A stretch of 6,272 nucleotides of DNA from Candidatus Parcubacteria bacterium (GTDB taxonomy: Bacteria; Patescibacteriota; Minisyncoccia; Phycocordibacterales; UBA6065), in the NCBI GenBank assembly GCA_019661795.1, contig JAIFWQ010000021.1, positions 1 to 6,272 of the forward strand, read 5' to 3'. Made by a program: the position numbers and the translations under genes. Positions 1-5,644 of this stretch are shown here, piece after piece. The notes under the pieces are model-generated. The model was not told the origin of the DNA and ran no database searches. It saw only the letters and a list, made by a program, of their open reading frames with translations. The stretch's first letter is position 1; each line of letters starts with the position of its first letter.

Positions 1-1778
1 GAGAGAAGAGAGAGTTCGGCTCGGCCGGACCGGGTCCGCGCTCTCACGAGCGCGGACCGTCCGCCGGCGCGCCGGCGGACCGCGCGGCTTCCGTCGTCAT
101 CCCTCCGGCGGCTGAAGACTCGATCCGCATCATCCCTCTCGGCGGCGTGGAGGAGATCGGAAAAAACATGACCGCCATCGAATTTCGCGGCGACATCATC
201 GTCATCGACGCCGGCTTCCAGTTCAAAGACGAAGCGACGCCCGGCATCGACTACATACTCCCGAACACCAAATACCTCGAAGAGCGCAAGGACCGCATCA
301 AGGCCCTTTTCATCACGCATGGCCACCTCGACCATATCGGCGGCATACCGTACGTCATCGACCGCATCGGCTATCCGACCGTCTACACCAGGCAGTTCGG
401 CGCGATCATGATCCAGAAGCGCCAGGAGGAGTTCCCTCATCTCCAGCCTCTCGACATCAAAGTCATCTCCGGCAACGAGACGATCCAATGCGGGTCGCTC
501 AAGGTGAAGACCTTCCCTATCTCCCACACCATTCCCGACTCGATGGGACTCGTCATCGCGACCCCGTACGGAGACATCGTCTTCATCGAAGACGTGCGCG
601 TCGACAACATCAAAGGCGTGCCGACCGAAGAAGAGGTGAAGCAGTACGAGCAGTTCAAAGGCAAAGACGTGCTCCTCCTTACCATGGACTCGACCTCGAT
701 CGAGAAGCCAGGCTTCTCTCTCTCCGAATCGGTCGTCATCGAGAACATAGAGAAGTTCATAAAGAACACGACGGGCCGGCTCATCATCGGAACGTTCGCG
801 TCGCAGGTGGAGCGAATCATCGCCATCATCCGCGCGGCAGAGAAATACAACAAGAAAGTCGTCGTCGAAGGCCGCTCGATGAAGACCAACATCGAGATCA
901 TCAAGCACCTCAAGCTCCTCGACGTGAAGAACATCATCCCGGCCGAAGAGATCGCCAGCTATCCGCCTGACAGGATCGTCATGCTCGTCACCGGCGCCCA
1001 GGGCGAAGAGTTCGCCGCGCTCATGCGCATGGCGACGAAACAGCACAAGCACGTCCAGCTCAAGAAGACCGACACCGTGCTCCTCTCTTCGTCCATCATC
1101 CCTACCAACTACAACGCCGTCGTCAAACTGAAGGACAACCTCTACCGGTCCGAAGCGAAAGTCATCACCTATCTCGACTCCGACATCCACGCGTCCGGTC
1201 ACGGCAACCGCGACGAGCTCAAATGGATCCACGAGCAGATCAAATACAAGTTCTTCATCCCTCTTCACGGCCAGCATTACATGCTCCGCCAGCATTCCGA
1301 ACTCGCCCAGGCGATCGGCGTGCCCCGCGAGAACATCGTCGTGCCGGATAACGGATCGGTCATAGAGATCTATGACGGCGGCAAGGCGATCAGGGTGCTC
1401 AAAGAGAAAGCGCCGTCGAATCTCGTCCTCGTGGACGGCTTCGCGGTCGGCGACGTCCAGGAAGTGGTCATCCGCGACAGGCAGATGCTCGCCCAGGACG
1501 GCATGTTCATCGTCTTTGCCATGATCGATTCCCAGACCGGCCGCCTGCGCAAATCGCCCGACATCATATCCCGCGGCTTCGTCTATCTGCGCGAATCCCA
1601 GGACCTTCTCCGCGACACGAGGAACATCATCAAAGACACGATCGAAAATTCCGCCCGCGGCATGAATCCCCTCAACGTCGAGATGATCAAATCGAACGTC
1701 ACGGACGCGGTCTCGAGGCATCTCTTCCAGGAAACGGCCAAAAGGCCGGTGGTCATCCCCGTTCTCCTCACCGTATAG
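1..1778 (+). CDS. rnj: Ribonuclease J (metallo-beta-lactamase/beta-CASP RNase), 5' end outside window
   Basis: RNase J is a cytoplasmic zinc-dependent endo- and 5'-3' exoribonuclease of mRNA decay and rRNA maturation. The frame is open from base 3, and there is no ATG, GTG or TTG in frame before GTG 147. That GTG lies inside the family's N-terminal motif (IRIIPLGGVEEIGKN), so the true start is upstream of the window. Numbering from GTG 147: metal-binding HGHLDH at 58-63, SHTIPDS with His127, Asp149, and His374 in the HGQHYM motif. GRSM at 243-246 and SGHG at 350-353 belong to the beta-CASP part. The C-terminal domain is complete and ends RPVVIPVLLTV, like Bacillus J1. At least 591 residues are in the window against about 555 for J1; the excess is a Pro/Ala/Gly/Arg-rich N-terminal extension. 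Differences from J1 are IED for TGD before Asp149 and Q for E after His374. The spacing of metal ligands matches J1, so an active enzyme is likely. The family is near certain; the start is unknown. Confidence 0.96.
   Translation, partial: EKREFGSAGPGPRSHERGPSAGAPADRAASVVIPPAAEDSIRIIPLGGVEEIGKNMTAIEFRGDIIVIDAGFQFKDEATPGIDYILPNTKYLEERKDRIKALFITHGHLDHIGGIPYVIDRIGYPTVYTRQFGAIMIQKRQEEFPHLQPLDIKVISGNETIQCGSLKVKTFPISHTIPDSMGLVIATPYGDIVFIEDVRVDNIKGVPTEEEVKQYEQFKGKDVLLLTMDSTSIEKPGFSLSESVVIENIEKFIKNTTGRLIIGTFASQVERIIAIIRAAEKYNKKVVVEGRSMKTNIEIIKHLKLLDVKNIIPAEEIASYPPDRIVMLVTGAQGEEFAALMRMATKQHKHVQLKKTDTVLLSSSIIPTNYNAVVKLKDNLYRSEAKVITYLDSDIHASGHGNRDELKWIHEQIKYKFFIPLHGQHYMLRQHSELAQAIGVPRENIVVPDNGSVIEIYDGGKAIRVLKEKAPSNLVLVDGFAVGDVQEVVIRDRQMLAQDGMFIVFAMIDSQTGRLRKSPDIISRGFVYLRESQDLLRDTRNIIKDTIENSARGMNPLNVEMIKSNVTDAVSRHLFQETAKRPVVIPVLLTV
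33..80 (+). repeat. Two abutting perfect inverted repeats (hairpins) inside the rnj N-terminal extension
   Basis: Arms 33-43 and 48-58 pair over 11 bp around a TCAC loop. Directly next to them, 59-80 is a perfect 22-base palindrome centred on GGCGCGCC. Both are almost pure G+C and would form very stable, possibly stacked, hairpins in the mRNA. They lie in the low-complexity coding region ahead of the conserved RNase J domain. No U-tract follows, so they are not an intrinsic terminator. The symmetry is directly visible; any regulatory role is inference. Confidence 0.75.
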
Positions 1779-1798
1779 CCTATCCGCCCGCCGCGGTA

Positions 1799-1807
1799 TG
1801 GTAAAAT
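1799..1807 (+). promoter_or_regulatory. Extended -10 promoter for the MFS gene (probably leaderless mRNA)
   Basis: TGGTAAAAT gives an extended -10 box (TG-n-TAAAAT) in the 36-base gap after rnj. It ends 7 bases before the ATG at 1815, so transcription would begin at or next to the start codon. No convincing -35 hexamer and no Shine-Dalgarno sequence are present. The box falls partly within an imperfectly symmetric segment whose 7-bp arms are 1777-1783 and 1806-1812. Confidence 0.55.
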
Positions 1808-1814
1808 AGGCTCC

Positions 1815-2978
1815 ATGCCAGAAGATCGATCGTTCGCCGGAAAGAGGTTCGTCATGTACGTCATCGGCTTCGTGTTCAACTTGAGCTACGCCATACCGAC
1901 GTACGTCAATTCGTCTTTCCTCGCCAAATTCGCCGGCGACAAGCTCGTCGGCATCATATATGCGGCGAGCTCGATACTCGCCATCGCCGCTTTCATCGAG
2001 ATATCGGAGCCCCTGAAGCGCTTCGGCAATTTCCGGACGACCATAGGGCTGATATTCCTCGAGATCCTCTCCCTCGCCGGCCTCGCCACCGGCCAATCGG
2101 CGATCGTCATCATATCGTCGTTCATCCTTAACTTCGTATCGATCGCTCTCATCAACTTCAGCCTCGACGTGTTCCTCGAGGAATTCTCGAGCAATACGAA
2201 AACAGGCAGGATCCGCGGCTCGTTCCTCTCCGTCATCAACAGCGCATGGCTCGTGTCGCCGCTCCTCGCGTCATGGATACTCGGCGACAATATATACGGC
2301 AACATGTACGCGGTGAGCGGCATCCTGCTCGTGCCGATGCTCCTTCTCGTCTTCTTCGGCCTGCGCGAAGTGAAAGATCCCTTCTACAATCGCCTGCCGT
2401 TCTGGAAGAGCTTCGCCGAAGTATGGGCCGACCGGGACATCAAAGGCATCCTTTTCATCCAATTCCTGCTCCAATTCTTCTATGCGTGGATGGTCATCTA
2501 CACGCCGCTCTATCTCCATGAGACGGTCGGGTTCGACTGGCCGACGATCGGCATCATATTCACCGTCATGCTCCTGCCGTTCGTCATGCTCGAGGCTCCC
2601 CTCGGCAGGCTCGCTGACCGCATCGGCGAAAAGAGAGCCTTGAGCATCGGCTTCGCCATCATGGGACTCGCCACGGGCGCCATCGCCATCGTGACGGATC
2701 ATAACGCGTGGATATGGGCCGGCATCCTCTTCGCCACCCGCGTAGGGGCGGCGACGGTCGAAGTCATGGCCGATACCTATTTTTTCAAGAAAGTCGACGC
2801 CACCAAAACCCACATCATCACGTTCTCCCGCATGGCGCGTCCCCTCGCCTATGTCATAAGCCCCGTCGTCGCGACCATACTTTTCACCGTATTCGACATG
2901 AAGGGTCTCTTCATATTTTTAGGTCTGCTCATGTTCTATGGTTTGCGGTATTCGCTTTCTATCAGGGACGTAAAGTAG
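1815..2978 (+). CDS. Major facilitator superfamily transporter, substrate unknown
   Basis: This 387-residue protein is an integral inner-membrane carrier of the major facilitator superfamily. It shows about twelve hydrophobic segments, roughly at residues 11-31, 44-62, 75-92, 96-118, 137-157, 163-183, 210-232, 244-262, 276-293, 297-318, 340-359 and 362-380. The cytoplasmic-loop signature GRLADRIGEKR (264-274) fits the family A-motif, G-x-L-a-D-r-x-G-x-k-r, here between helices 8 and 9. The equivalent loop between helices 2 and 3 (about 63-74) has lost the motif. The long polar loop at about 183-209 splits the two six-helix halves. The ATG at 1815 follows a -10-like box and has no ribosome binding site. 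The TAG stop at 2976-2978 lies inside the left arm of the following inverted repeat. Substrate and direction of transport cannot be read from the sequence; sugar, drug or amino-acid efflux are all possible. Confidence 0.88.
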   Translation: MPEDRSFAGKRFVMYVIGFVFNLSYAIPTYVNSSFLAKFAGDKLVGIIYAASSILAIAAFIEISEPLKRFGNFRTTIGLIFLEILSLAGLATGQSAIVIISSFILNFVSIALINFSLDVFLEEFSSNTKTGRIRGSFLSVINSAWLVSPLLASWILGDNIYGNMYAVSGILLVPMLLLVFFGLREVKDPFYNRLPFWKSFAEVWADRDIKGILFIQFLLQFFYAWMVIYTPLYLHETVGFDWPTIGIIFTVMLLPFVMLEAPLGRLADRIGEKRALSIGFAIMGLATGAIAIVTDHNAWIWAGILFATRVGAATVEVMADTYFFKKVDATKTHIITFSRMARPLAYVISPVVATILFTVFDMKGLFIFLGLLMFYGLRYSLSIRDVK

Positions 2979-3097
2979 AAAAGACCGGAGTACAGCTCTC
3001 GAGAAAAGCTTCTGCGCAGGCCGAGAGGCCGAGCAAAGCGCGCGCCAGCAGGCGCGACGCGGACTTTTCGAGAGAGCTGTACTCCGGTCTTTTCTAC
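2975..3097. terminator. Long bidirectional terminator: 26-bp perfect stem with branched apex
   Basis: Arms 2975-3000 and 3072-3097 are perfectly complementary over 26 bp. Inside, a tandem GA/AG mismatch (3001-3002 with 3070-3071) is followed by six more pairs (3003-3008 with 3064-3069). After a CT bulge there are six further pairs including one G-U (3011-3016 with 3058-3063). The apex holds two small hairpins: GGCC-GAGA-GGCC (3019-3030) and CGCGCC-AGCA-GGCGCG (3041-3056). Each arm ends in a T-rich tract (TCTTTTCT) when read outward on its own strand, and the element lies exactly between converging genes. An intrinsic terminator for both directions is therefore the natural reading. The length and branching are far beyond a usual terminator. 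Confidence 0.75.
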
Positions 3098-3103
3098 CTC
3101 ACA

Positions 3104-3808
3104 TCATTCATAGATAGCGGGAACGCTCGTATATTTTCCTTTCCCTACGACCACATGATCGACGAGAGATATGCCCATGATCTTGCCTGCATCGACGAGC
3201 TGTTTAGTGATCTCGATGTCCGACGATGACGGCGTAACGACGCCTGATGGATGATTGTGGACGAGGATGACGGCCGATGCGCCGTATTCGACCGCAGGCT
3301 TGAAGACTTCGCGCGGATGGATCAGGTTCGCGTCGAGCGTGCCCATCGAAAGCACCTCGTCATGGACGATCTTGTGGTGATTGTTCAGATATATGCCGCG
3401 GAGGCATTCTTTGGGCAGATCGTGCATGTCGCGGACGTAGGCGGAAACGTCTTTGGCGTTCCGGATCGACACGTTCCTGCCGCCCGGCTTCTTGTAGAAC
3501 CGGCGGCCGAGCTCGGACGAAGCGACGATCTGACAGGCTTTGCCTATCGGCATGCCGATATCCTCGGATATCTTCTTCGGATCGTCGAGCGAGGCGAAGC
3601 TTTTTTCGCCGTATTCGCGGATGACGCGCGACGACATCGAAAGCACGTCTTCTTTGACCGTGCCGCTATTCAGGATCACCGCGACGAGCTCGACGATCGA
3701 CAAAGCGCCCGGTCCGCCCGAAAGCATCTTCTCGCGCGGCTTGTCTGCTTCCGGCAGGTCGCGGAGCTTATATATGTATTCGCGTATGGGGATCGGATAG
3801 GCGTTCAT
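3104..3808 (-). CDS. radC: RadC family JAMM/MPN+ domain protein
   Basis: RadC proteins (UPF0758) combine an N-terminal helix-hairpin-helix region with a C-terminal JAMM zinc hydrolase-like domain. They were first linked to DNA repair, but the molecular role is unsettled. In this 234-residue copy the PREKML and LSIVELVAVILNSG segments (24-49) and the IGKACQIVASSELGRRF segment (88-104) form the N-terminal part. The JAMM site is intact: Glu134 in KECLRG, His184 and His186 in HNHPSG (184-189), and Asp197 in SSSD. HPREVFKPAV (164-173) and the DHVVVGKGKYTS stretch near the end are typical. The length matches the usual 220-235. The ATG at 3808 gives a short extra N-terminus (MNAYPIPIREYIYKL) before the conserved start and has no ribosome binding site. 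It is the last gene of the minus-strand series, 60 bases after the glutaredoxin gene, and converges on the transporter. Confidence 0.93.
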   Translation of the reverse strand: MNAYPIPIREYIYKLRDLPEADKPREKMLSGGPGALSIVELVAVILNSGTVKEDVLSMSSRVIREYGEKSFASLDDPKKISEDIGMPIGKACQIVASSELGRRFYKKPGGRNVSIRNAKDVSAYVRDMHDLPKECLRGIYLNNHHKIVHDEVLSMGTLDANLIHPREVFKPAVEYGASAVILVHNHPSGVVTPSSSDIEITKQLVDAGKIMGISLVDHVVVGKGKYTSVPAIYE

Positions 3809-3822
3809 GATTTTACCGCGCC

Positions 3823-3831
3823 AGCATATCA
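3823..3831 (-). promoter_or_regulatory. Possible extended -10 box upstream of radC
   Basis: On the minus strand TGATATGCT (TG-n-TATGCT) lies 14 bases before the radC ATG, which would give a leader of only about seven bases. A second candidate, TAAAAT (3810-3815), ends one base before the ATG and is too close to serve this start codon. No -35 box is recognisable. radC may instead be read through from the glutaredoxin gene. Confidence 0.3.
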
Positions 3832-3850
3832 GGGCGAGATAAAATAAATA

Positions 3851-3889
3851 TGAAGAAAAAAGATCGCCCTACTCCTTCGGGATTACGCC
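3851..3889 (-). terminator. Weak intrinsic terminator candidate after the glutaredoxin gene
   Basis: Reading the minus strand, an imperfect five-pair stem (ATCCC with GGGcGAT, one bulged C) spans the glutaredoxin stop codon and is followed by CTTTTTTCTTC. The T-tract is good but the stem is weak. Separately, a 7-bp inverted repeat AGGGCGA/TCGCCCT (3831-3837 with 3864-3870) loops out the AT-rich remainder. Partial termination between the glutaredoxin gene and radC is plausible only. Confidence 0.3.
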
Positions 3890-4120
3890 TTTTTCCTTCA
3901 AATACGCCTCTACCTGCTCTTTGTCGGAATCGGCGATGATGGCGCCGTCGATATCGAGAGTCGGCGTTTTCGTCTGGGCGGACTTCTTTATGAGCTCGTC
4001 CATGTACACGGGGTCGATGAGCACATTGCGCTCTTCATAGGGGATTTTGCGCCCGTTCAGAAGATCGAGGACGCCTTTGCACCACGGACAGCCGGTTTTG
4101 GTATATACGATGATGTTCAT
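3869..4120 (-). CDS. Glutaredoxin (CPWC active site)
   Basis: This 83-residue single-domain thioredoxin-fold protein is probably a cytoplasmic thiol-disulfide oxidoreductase that reduces protein disulfides or mixed disulfides. The strand-loop-helix IIVYTKTGCPWCKGVLDLL (3-21) carries the dithiol site Cys11-Pro-Trp-Cys14. The cis-proline is in KTPTLDIDG (Pro53), and ADSDKEQVEAYL (63-74) matches the glutaredoxin C-terminal segment that contacts the thiol substrate. The length is typical of bacterial glutaredoxins (80-90). CPWC replaces the commoner CPYC. It starts 18 bases after the methyltransferase stop, so co-transcription is likely. The GAGG just before its ATG is too close to act as a normal ribosome binding site. 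The reductant (glutathione, another thiol or a thioredoxin reductase) cannot be told from here. Confidence 0.93.
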   Translation of the reverse strand: MNIIVYTKTGCPWCKGVLDLLNGRKIPYEERNVLIDPVYMDELIKKSAQTKTPTLDIDGAIIADSDKEQVEAYLKEKGVIPKE

Positions 4121-4138
4121 ACCTCTAGTACGAACGTC

Positions 4139-4897
4139 TTACGGCATTTTGACGCACTCCAAACACATGAACAGAGGGATCTCGCGGCGGGCCTTGTCTT
4201 CAGCGGCCTTGCGCGGACCTTTTTCACTCTCTTTATGGGACATCCATTCTTCGATGCGGGCTATGGCAAAGCCGGCGTTCGCGAGATTTTTGGAATAGAC
4301 CTGGATCGGGCGATGGAAAGAATAGGTGAGCTTTTTATCCTGCGCGTCGGAACGGCCCGGGTGCATGTCTATGGTCGCGCGGCTTTCCGACATGTATTCG
4401 TCGACGCGGCGGTATTGGGTCGCCGTCGTATCGTCGAATCCCCACGCGCTCTTGCCCGGTATGCGGAATGCCGGATGGTTGAGCACGATGACGAATTTTG
4501 CGCCGGGCTTGAGGACGCGCGAGACTTCTTTGAATGCGAGAGCCATTTTGTCTATATTCTGAAGAGCGAGCACGGATACGGCGGAATCAAAGCTCTTGTC
4601 TTTGAACATGCGAAGATTGTCCGCGGGCGATACGTAGAATTCCTGATTATGGGTCGCGTGGGCGCGGGCGATATCGATGAGTTCGGGGGCGATGTCCACG
4701 CCCGTCACATGCGCGCCTTCCGCGGCCAGGGCATGCGAGAAAAATCCCTGCCCGCAGGCGAGGTCGAGCGCGCGGTCGCCTTTCTTCGGCGCCATAAGGC
4801 GCAGGACGTTCGGCAATATGACCTGCGATTGATACGAATCTTCGTCGTTCACGACCTTGTCGTACCACGACGCGACGTTGCCCCATGAAGTTTTCAT
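4139..4897 (-). CDS. Class I SAM-dependent methyltransferase (Methyltransf_11/25 type), substrate unknown
   Basis: This 252-residue soluble protein has a Rossmann-fold methyltransferase core. Motif I, LDLACGQGFF (44-53), is the SAM-binding glycine-rich loop. VTGVDIAPELIDIA (64-77) supplies the acidic residue Asp68 that binds the ribose. SPADNLRMFKDKSFDSAVSVLALQNI (about 90-115) covers motifs II and III, and RVLKPGAKFVIVLNHPAF (127-144) is the post-core strand. The N-terminus WGNVASWYDKVV resembles UbiE/small-molecule methyltransferases, but no menaquinone or ubiquinone genes are nearby, so the substrate stays open. The C-terminal half is charged and ends with a CLEC pair. The ATG at 4897 is preceded by a -10-like box and lies inside a perfect 8-bp hairpin. 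It follows the YtxH-like gene by 18 bases and precedes the glutaredoxin gene by 18. Confidence 0.88.
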   Translation of the reverse strand: MKTSWGNVASWYDKVVNDEDSYQSQVILPNVLRLMAPKKGDRALDLACGQGFFSHALAAEGAHVTGVDIAPELIDIARAHATHNQEFYVSPADNLRMFKDKSFDSAVSVLALQNIDKMALAFKEVSRVLKPGAKFVIVLNHPAFRIPGKSAWGFDDTTATQYRRVDEYMSESRATIDMHPGRSDAQDKKLTYSFHRPIQVYSKNLANAGFAIARIEEWMSHKESEKGPRKAAEDKARREIPLFMCLECVKMP

Positions 4898-4900
4898 GGG
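4882..4900 (-). promoter_or_regulatory. Hairpin enclosing the methyltransferase start codon
   Basis: CCCATGAA and TTCATGGG form a perfect 8-bp stem (4893-4900 with 4882-4889) with a three-base loop. On the mRNA the initiating AUG sits in the 5' arm and a second, out-of-frame AUG in the 3' arm. The stem is directly visible; an effect on translation, or use of the DNA palindrome as an operator, is inference. Confidence 0.5.
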
Positions 4901-4903
4901 TAT

Positions 4904-4912
4904 ATGATATCA
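4904..4912 (-). promoter_or_regulatory. Extended -10 box for the methyltransferase gene (probably leaderless mRNA)
   Basis: On the minus strand TGATATCAT (TG-n-TATCAT) ends six bases before the ATG at 4897, the same geometry as the box ahead of the transporter gene. Transcription would start at or beside the start codon. No -35 hexamer is obvious, and the box lies just past the stop codon of the YtxH-like gene. Confidence 0.45.
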
Positions 4913-4915
4913 GAC

Positions 4916-5302
4916 TTACTTCGCCTTGCGAGAGCCTTTCTTCGCGGACGCGGCGGCGATCTTTCTGCCTTTAGTCTTCATGGTCTTTCGTATGCCCGTC
5001 CAATGGTCTTTCATCTCGCGTATGAACGAAGCGAGCTCGTCCGAGTCTATATTTTTGAGCTCGTTGTATTTTTTGGCGACGGCGTCGACGGCGCTCATGT
5101 AGGCCGATTCGGTGACTTCCTGCGCCTTTTCGAGCTCCTCGAGCACTTCGCCTTTGGCCTTGAGCATCCAGCCTTTCACTTTGGCGCGATTTTTGGCCGC
5201 GTCCTTATGACCATAGAGATAATATGCGCCGACCGCGGCGGCCGAGAGTCCCGCGAGCCCGGCGATGATGGCGCCTGCGCGGGATTTTCCGTTTTCTGCC
5301 AT
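4916..5302 (-). CDS. YtxH-like small membrane protein with basic tail
   Basis: This 128-residue protein has a short polar N-terminus and one small-residue-rich hydrophobic segment (about 10-30, rich in Ala and Gly, ending AYYLYGHKD). An amphipathic, mostly helical charged region follows (33-108), then a Lys/Arg/Ala-rich tail (109-128, for example KKGSRKAK). This layout matches YtxH-type proteins, which in other bacteria are described as general-stress or cell-envelope proteins of unclear function. It probably sits in the cytoplasmic membrane with the long helix inside. The gene lies 12 bases after the DUF948-like gene, with which it likely forms a functional pair and shared transcript. No ribosome binding site precedes the ATG. 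Assignment rests on architecture and resemblance; the molecular role is unknown. Confidence 0.75.
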   Translation of the reverse strand: MAENGKSRAGAIIAGLAGLSAAAVGAYYLYGHKDAAKNRAKVKGWMLKAKGEVLEELEKAQEVTESAYMSAVDAVAKKYNELKNIDSDELASFIREMKDHWTGIRKTMKTKGRKIAAASAKKGSRKAK

Positions 5303-5314
5303 ATTGTTCGAAGA

Positions 5315-5629
5315 TTATCTGGTAACGCCGTCTTTTTTGACCTTGACCTTCATTTTCTTGCCCGGATCCCTTACAAAGAAATTACGCGCGAGGTCGACGA
5401 CATGTTTCCATTTGACGCCTTCGTCGCGGATGGCGGAACGGAGCTTTTTCGAATCGGCCACGATCTCGGACCATTCGGCTTTTCCCTTTTCAGTGATATC
5501 CCTCACGTTCTTCAGTATGCCGATGGCGTAGATGAACGCGATGACGATACCGATGGTGACGAGGACGAGGGCGATCGACGATATGAAGAAGAATATGTCC
5601 GCGTGGATGAGGCTTTCAGATGGCGTCAT
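5315..5629 (-). CDS. Small membrane protein, DUF948-like, function unknown
   Basis: This 104-residue protein has a short N-terminus (MTPSESLIHA), one strong hydrophobic segment at about 12-38 (rich in Ile, Val, Phe and Ala), and a charged helical cytoplasmic region to about 85 (VRDITEKGKAEWSEIVADSKKLRSAIRD is the core). A very basic end (KKMKVKVKK, 91-99) closes it. Single-helix proteins of this kind next to a YtxH-like gene resemble the DUF948/YtxH pairs of Firmicutes; I use that only as an analogy. The gene begins 15 bases after the Gmad2 gene stop and ends 12 bases before the YtxH-like start, so all three are likely one transcript. There is no ribosome binding site before the ATG. No catalytic motif is visible. 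Confidence 0.7.
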   Translation of the reverse strand: MTPSESLIHADIFFFISSIALVLVTIGIVIAFIYAIGILKNVRDITEKGKAEWSEIVADSKKLRSAIRDEGVKWKHVVDLARNFFVRDPGKKMKVKVKKDGVTR

Positions 5630-5644
5630 GGTGGCTCGTAGAGA

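Noticed and set aside
488..970. 160-codon plus-strand frame inside rnj
   Set aside because: Out-of-frame shadow, very Arg/His-rich, fully inside a well-supported gene.
2271..2813. 180-codon minus-strand frame rich in Asp, Glu, His and Arg
   Set aside because: It is the reverse complement of transporter membrane segments, which produces exactly this charged composition.
3001..3071. tRNA or other known RNA in the branched apex
   Set aside because: There are two small hairpins on a long stem, but no anticodon arm, T-loop or acceptor sequence, and no pattern of a known RNA family that I recognise.
2975..3097. Integron attC site, MITE or other mobile element
   Set aside because: The arm ends lack the attC core pattern, no target-site duplication flanks the element, and the outward T-tracts between converging genes fit termination better. 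A genome search for further copies would settle the MITE idea.
2708..3229. 173-codon plus-strand frame bridging the transporter end and the inverted repeat
   Set aside because: It is out of frame with the transporter, passes through the terminator stem, and has an Arg/His-rich composition typical of a shifted frame.
3810..3815. TAAAAT as the radC -10 box
   Set aside because: It ends one base before the ATG; transcription would start inside the coding sequence, and no alternative start codon lies just downstream.
3251..3847. 198-codon open frame on the plus strand
   Set aside because: It is antisense to radC, whose JAMM motif is intact; the plus-strand translation has no recognisable feature.
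4235..4888. 217-codon open frame on the plus strand
   Set aside because: It lies opposite the methyltransferase, whose SAM motifs are unmistakable. Long shadow frames are expected in GC-rich DNA.
4904..5641. 245-codon open frame on the plus strand
   Set aside because: It is antisense to the two small membrane protein genes. Its translation is Phe/His/Arg/Asp-rich without domain signatures, whereas the minus strand gives clear membrane-helix architectures.
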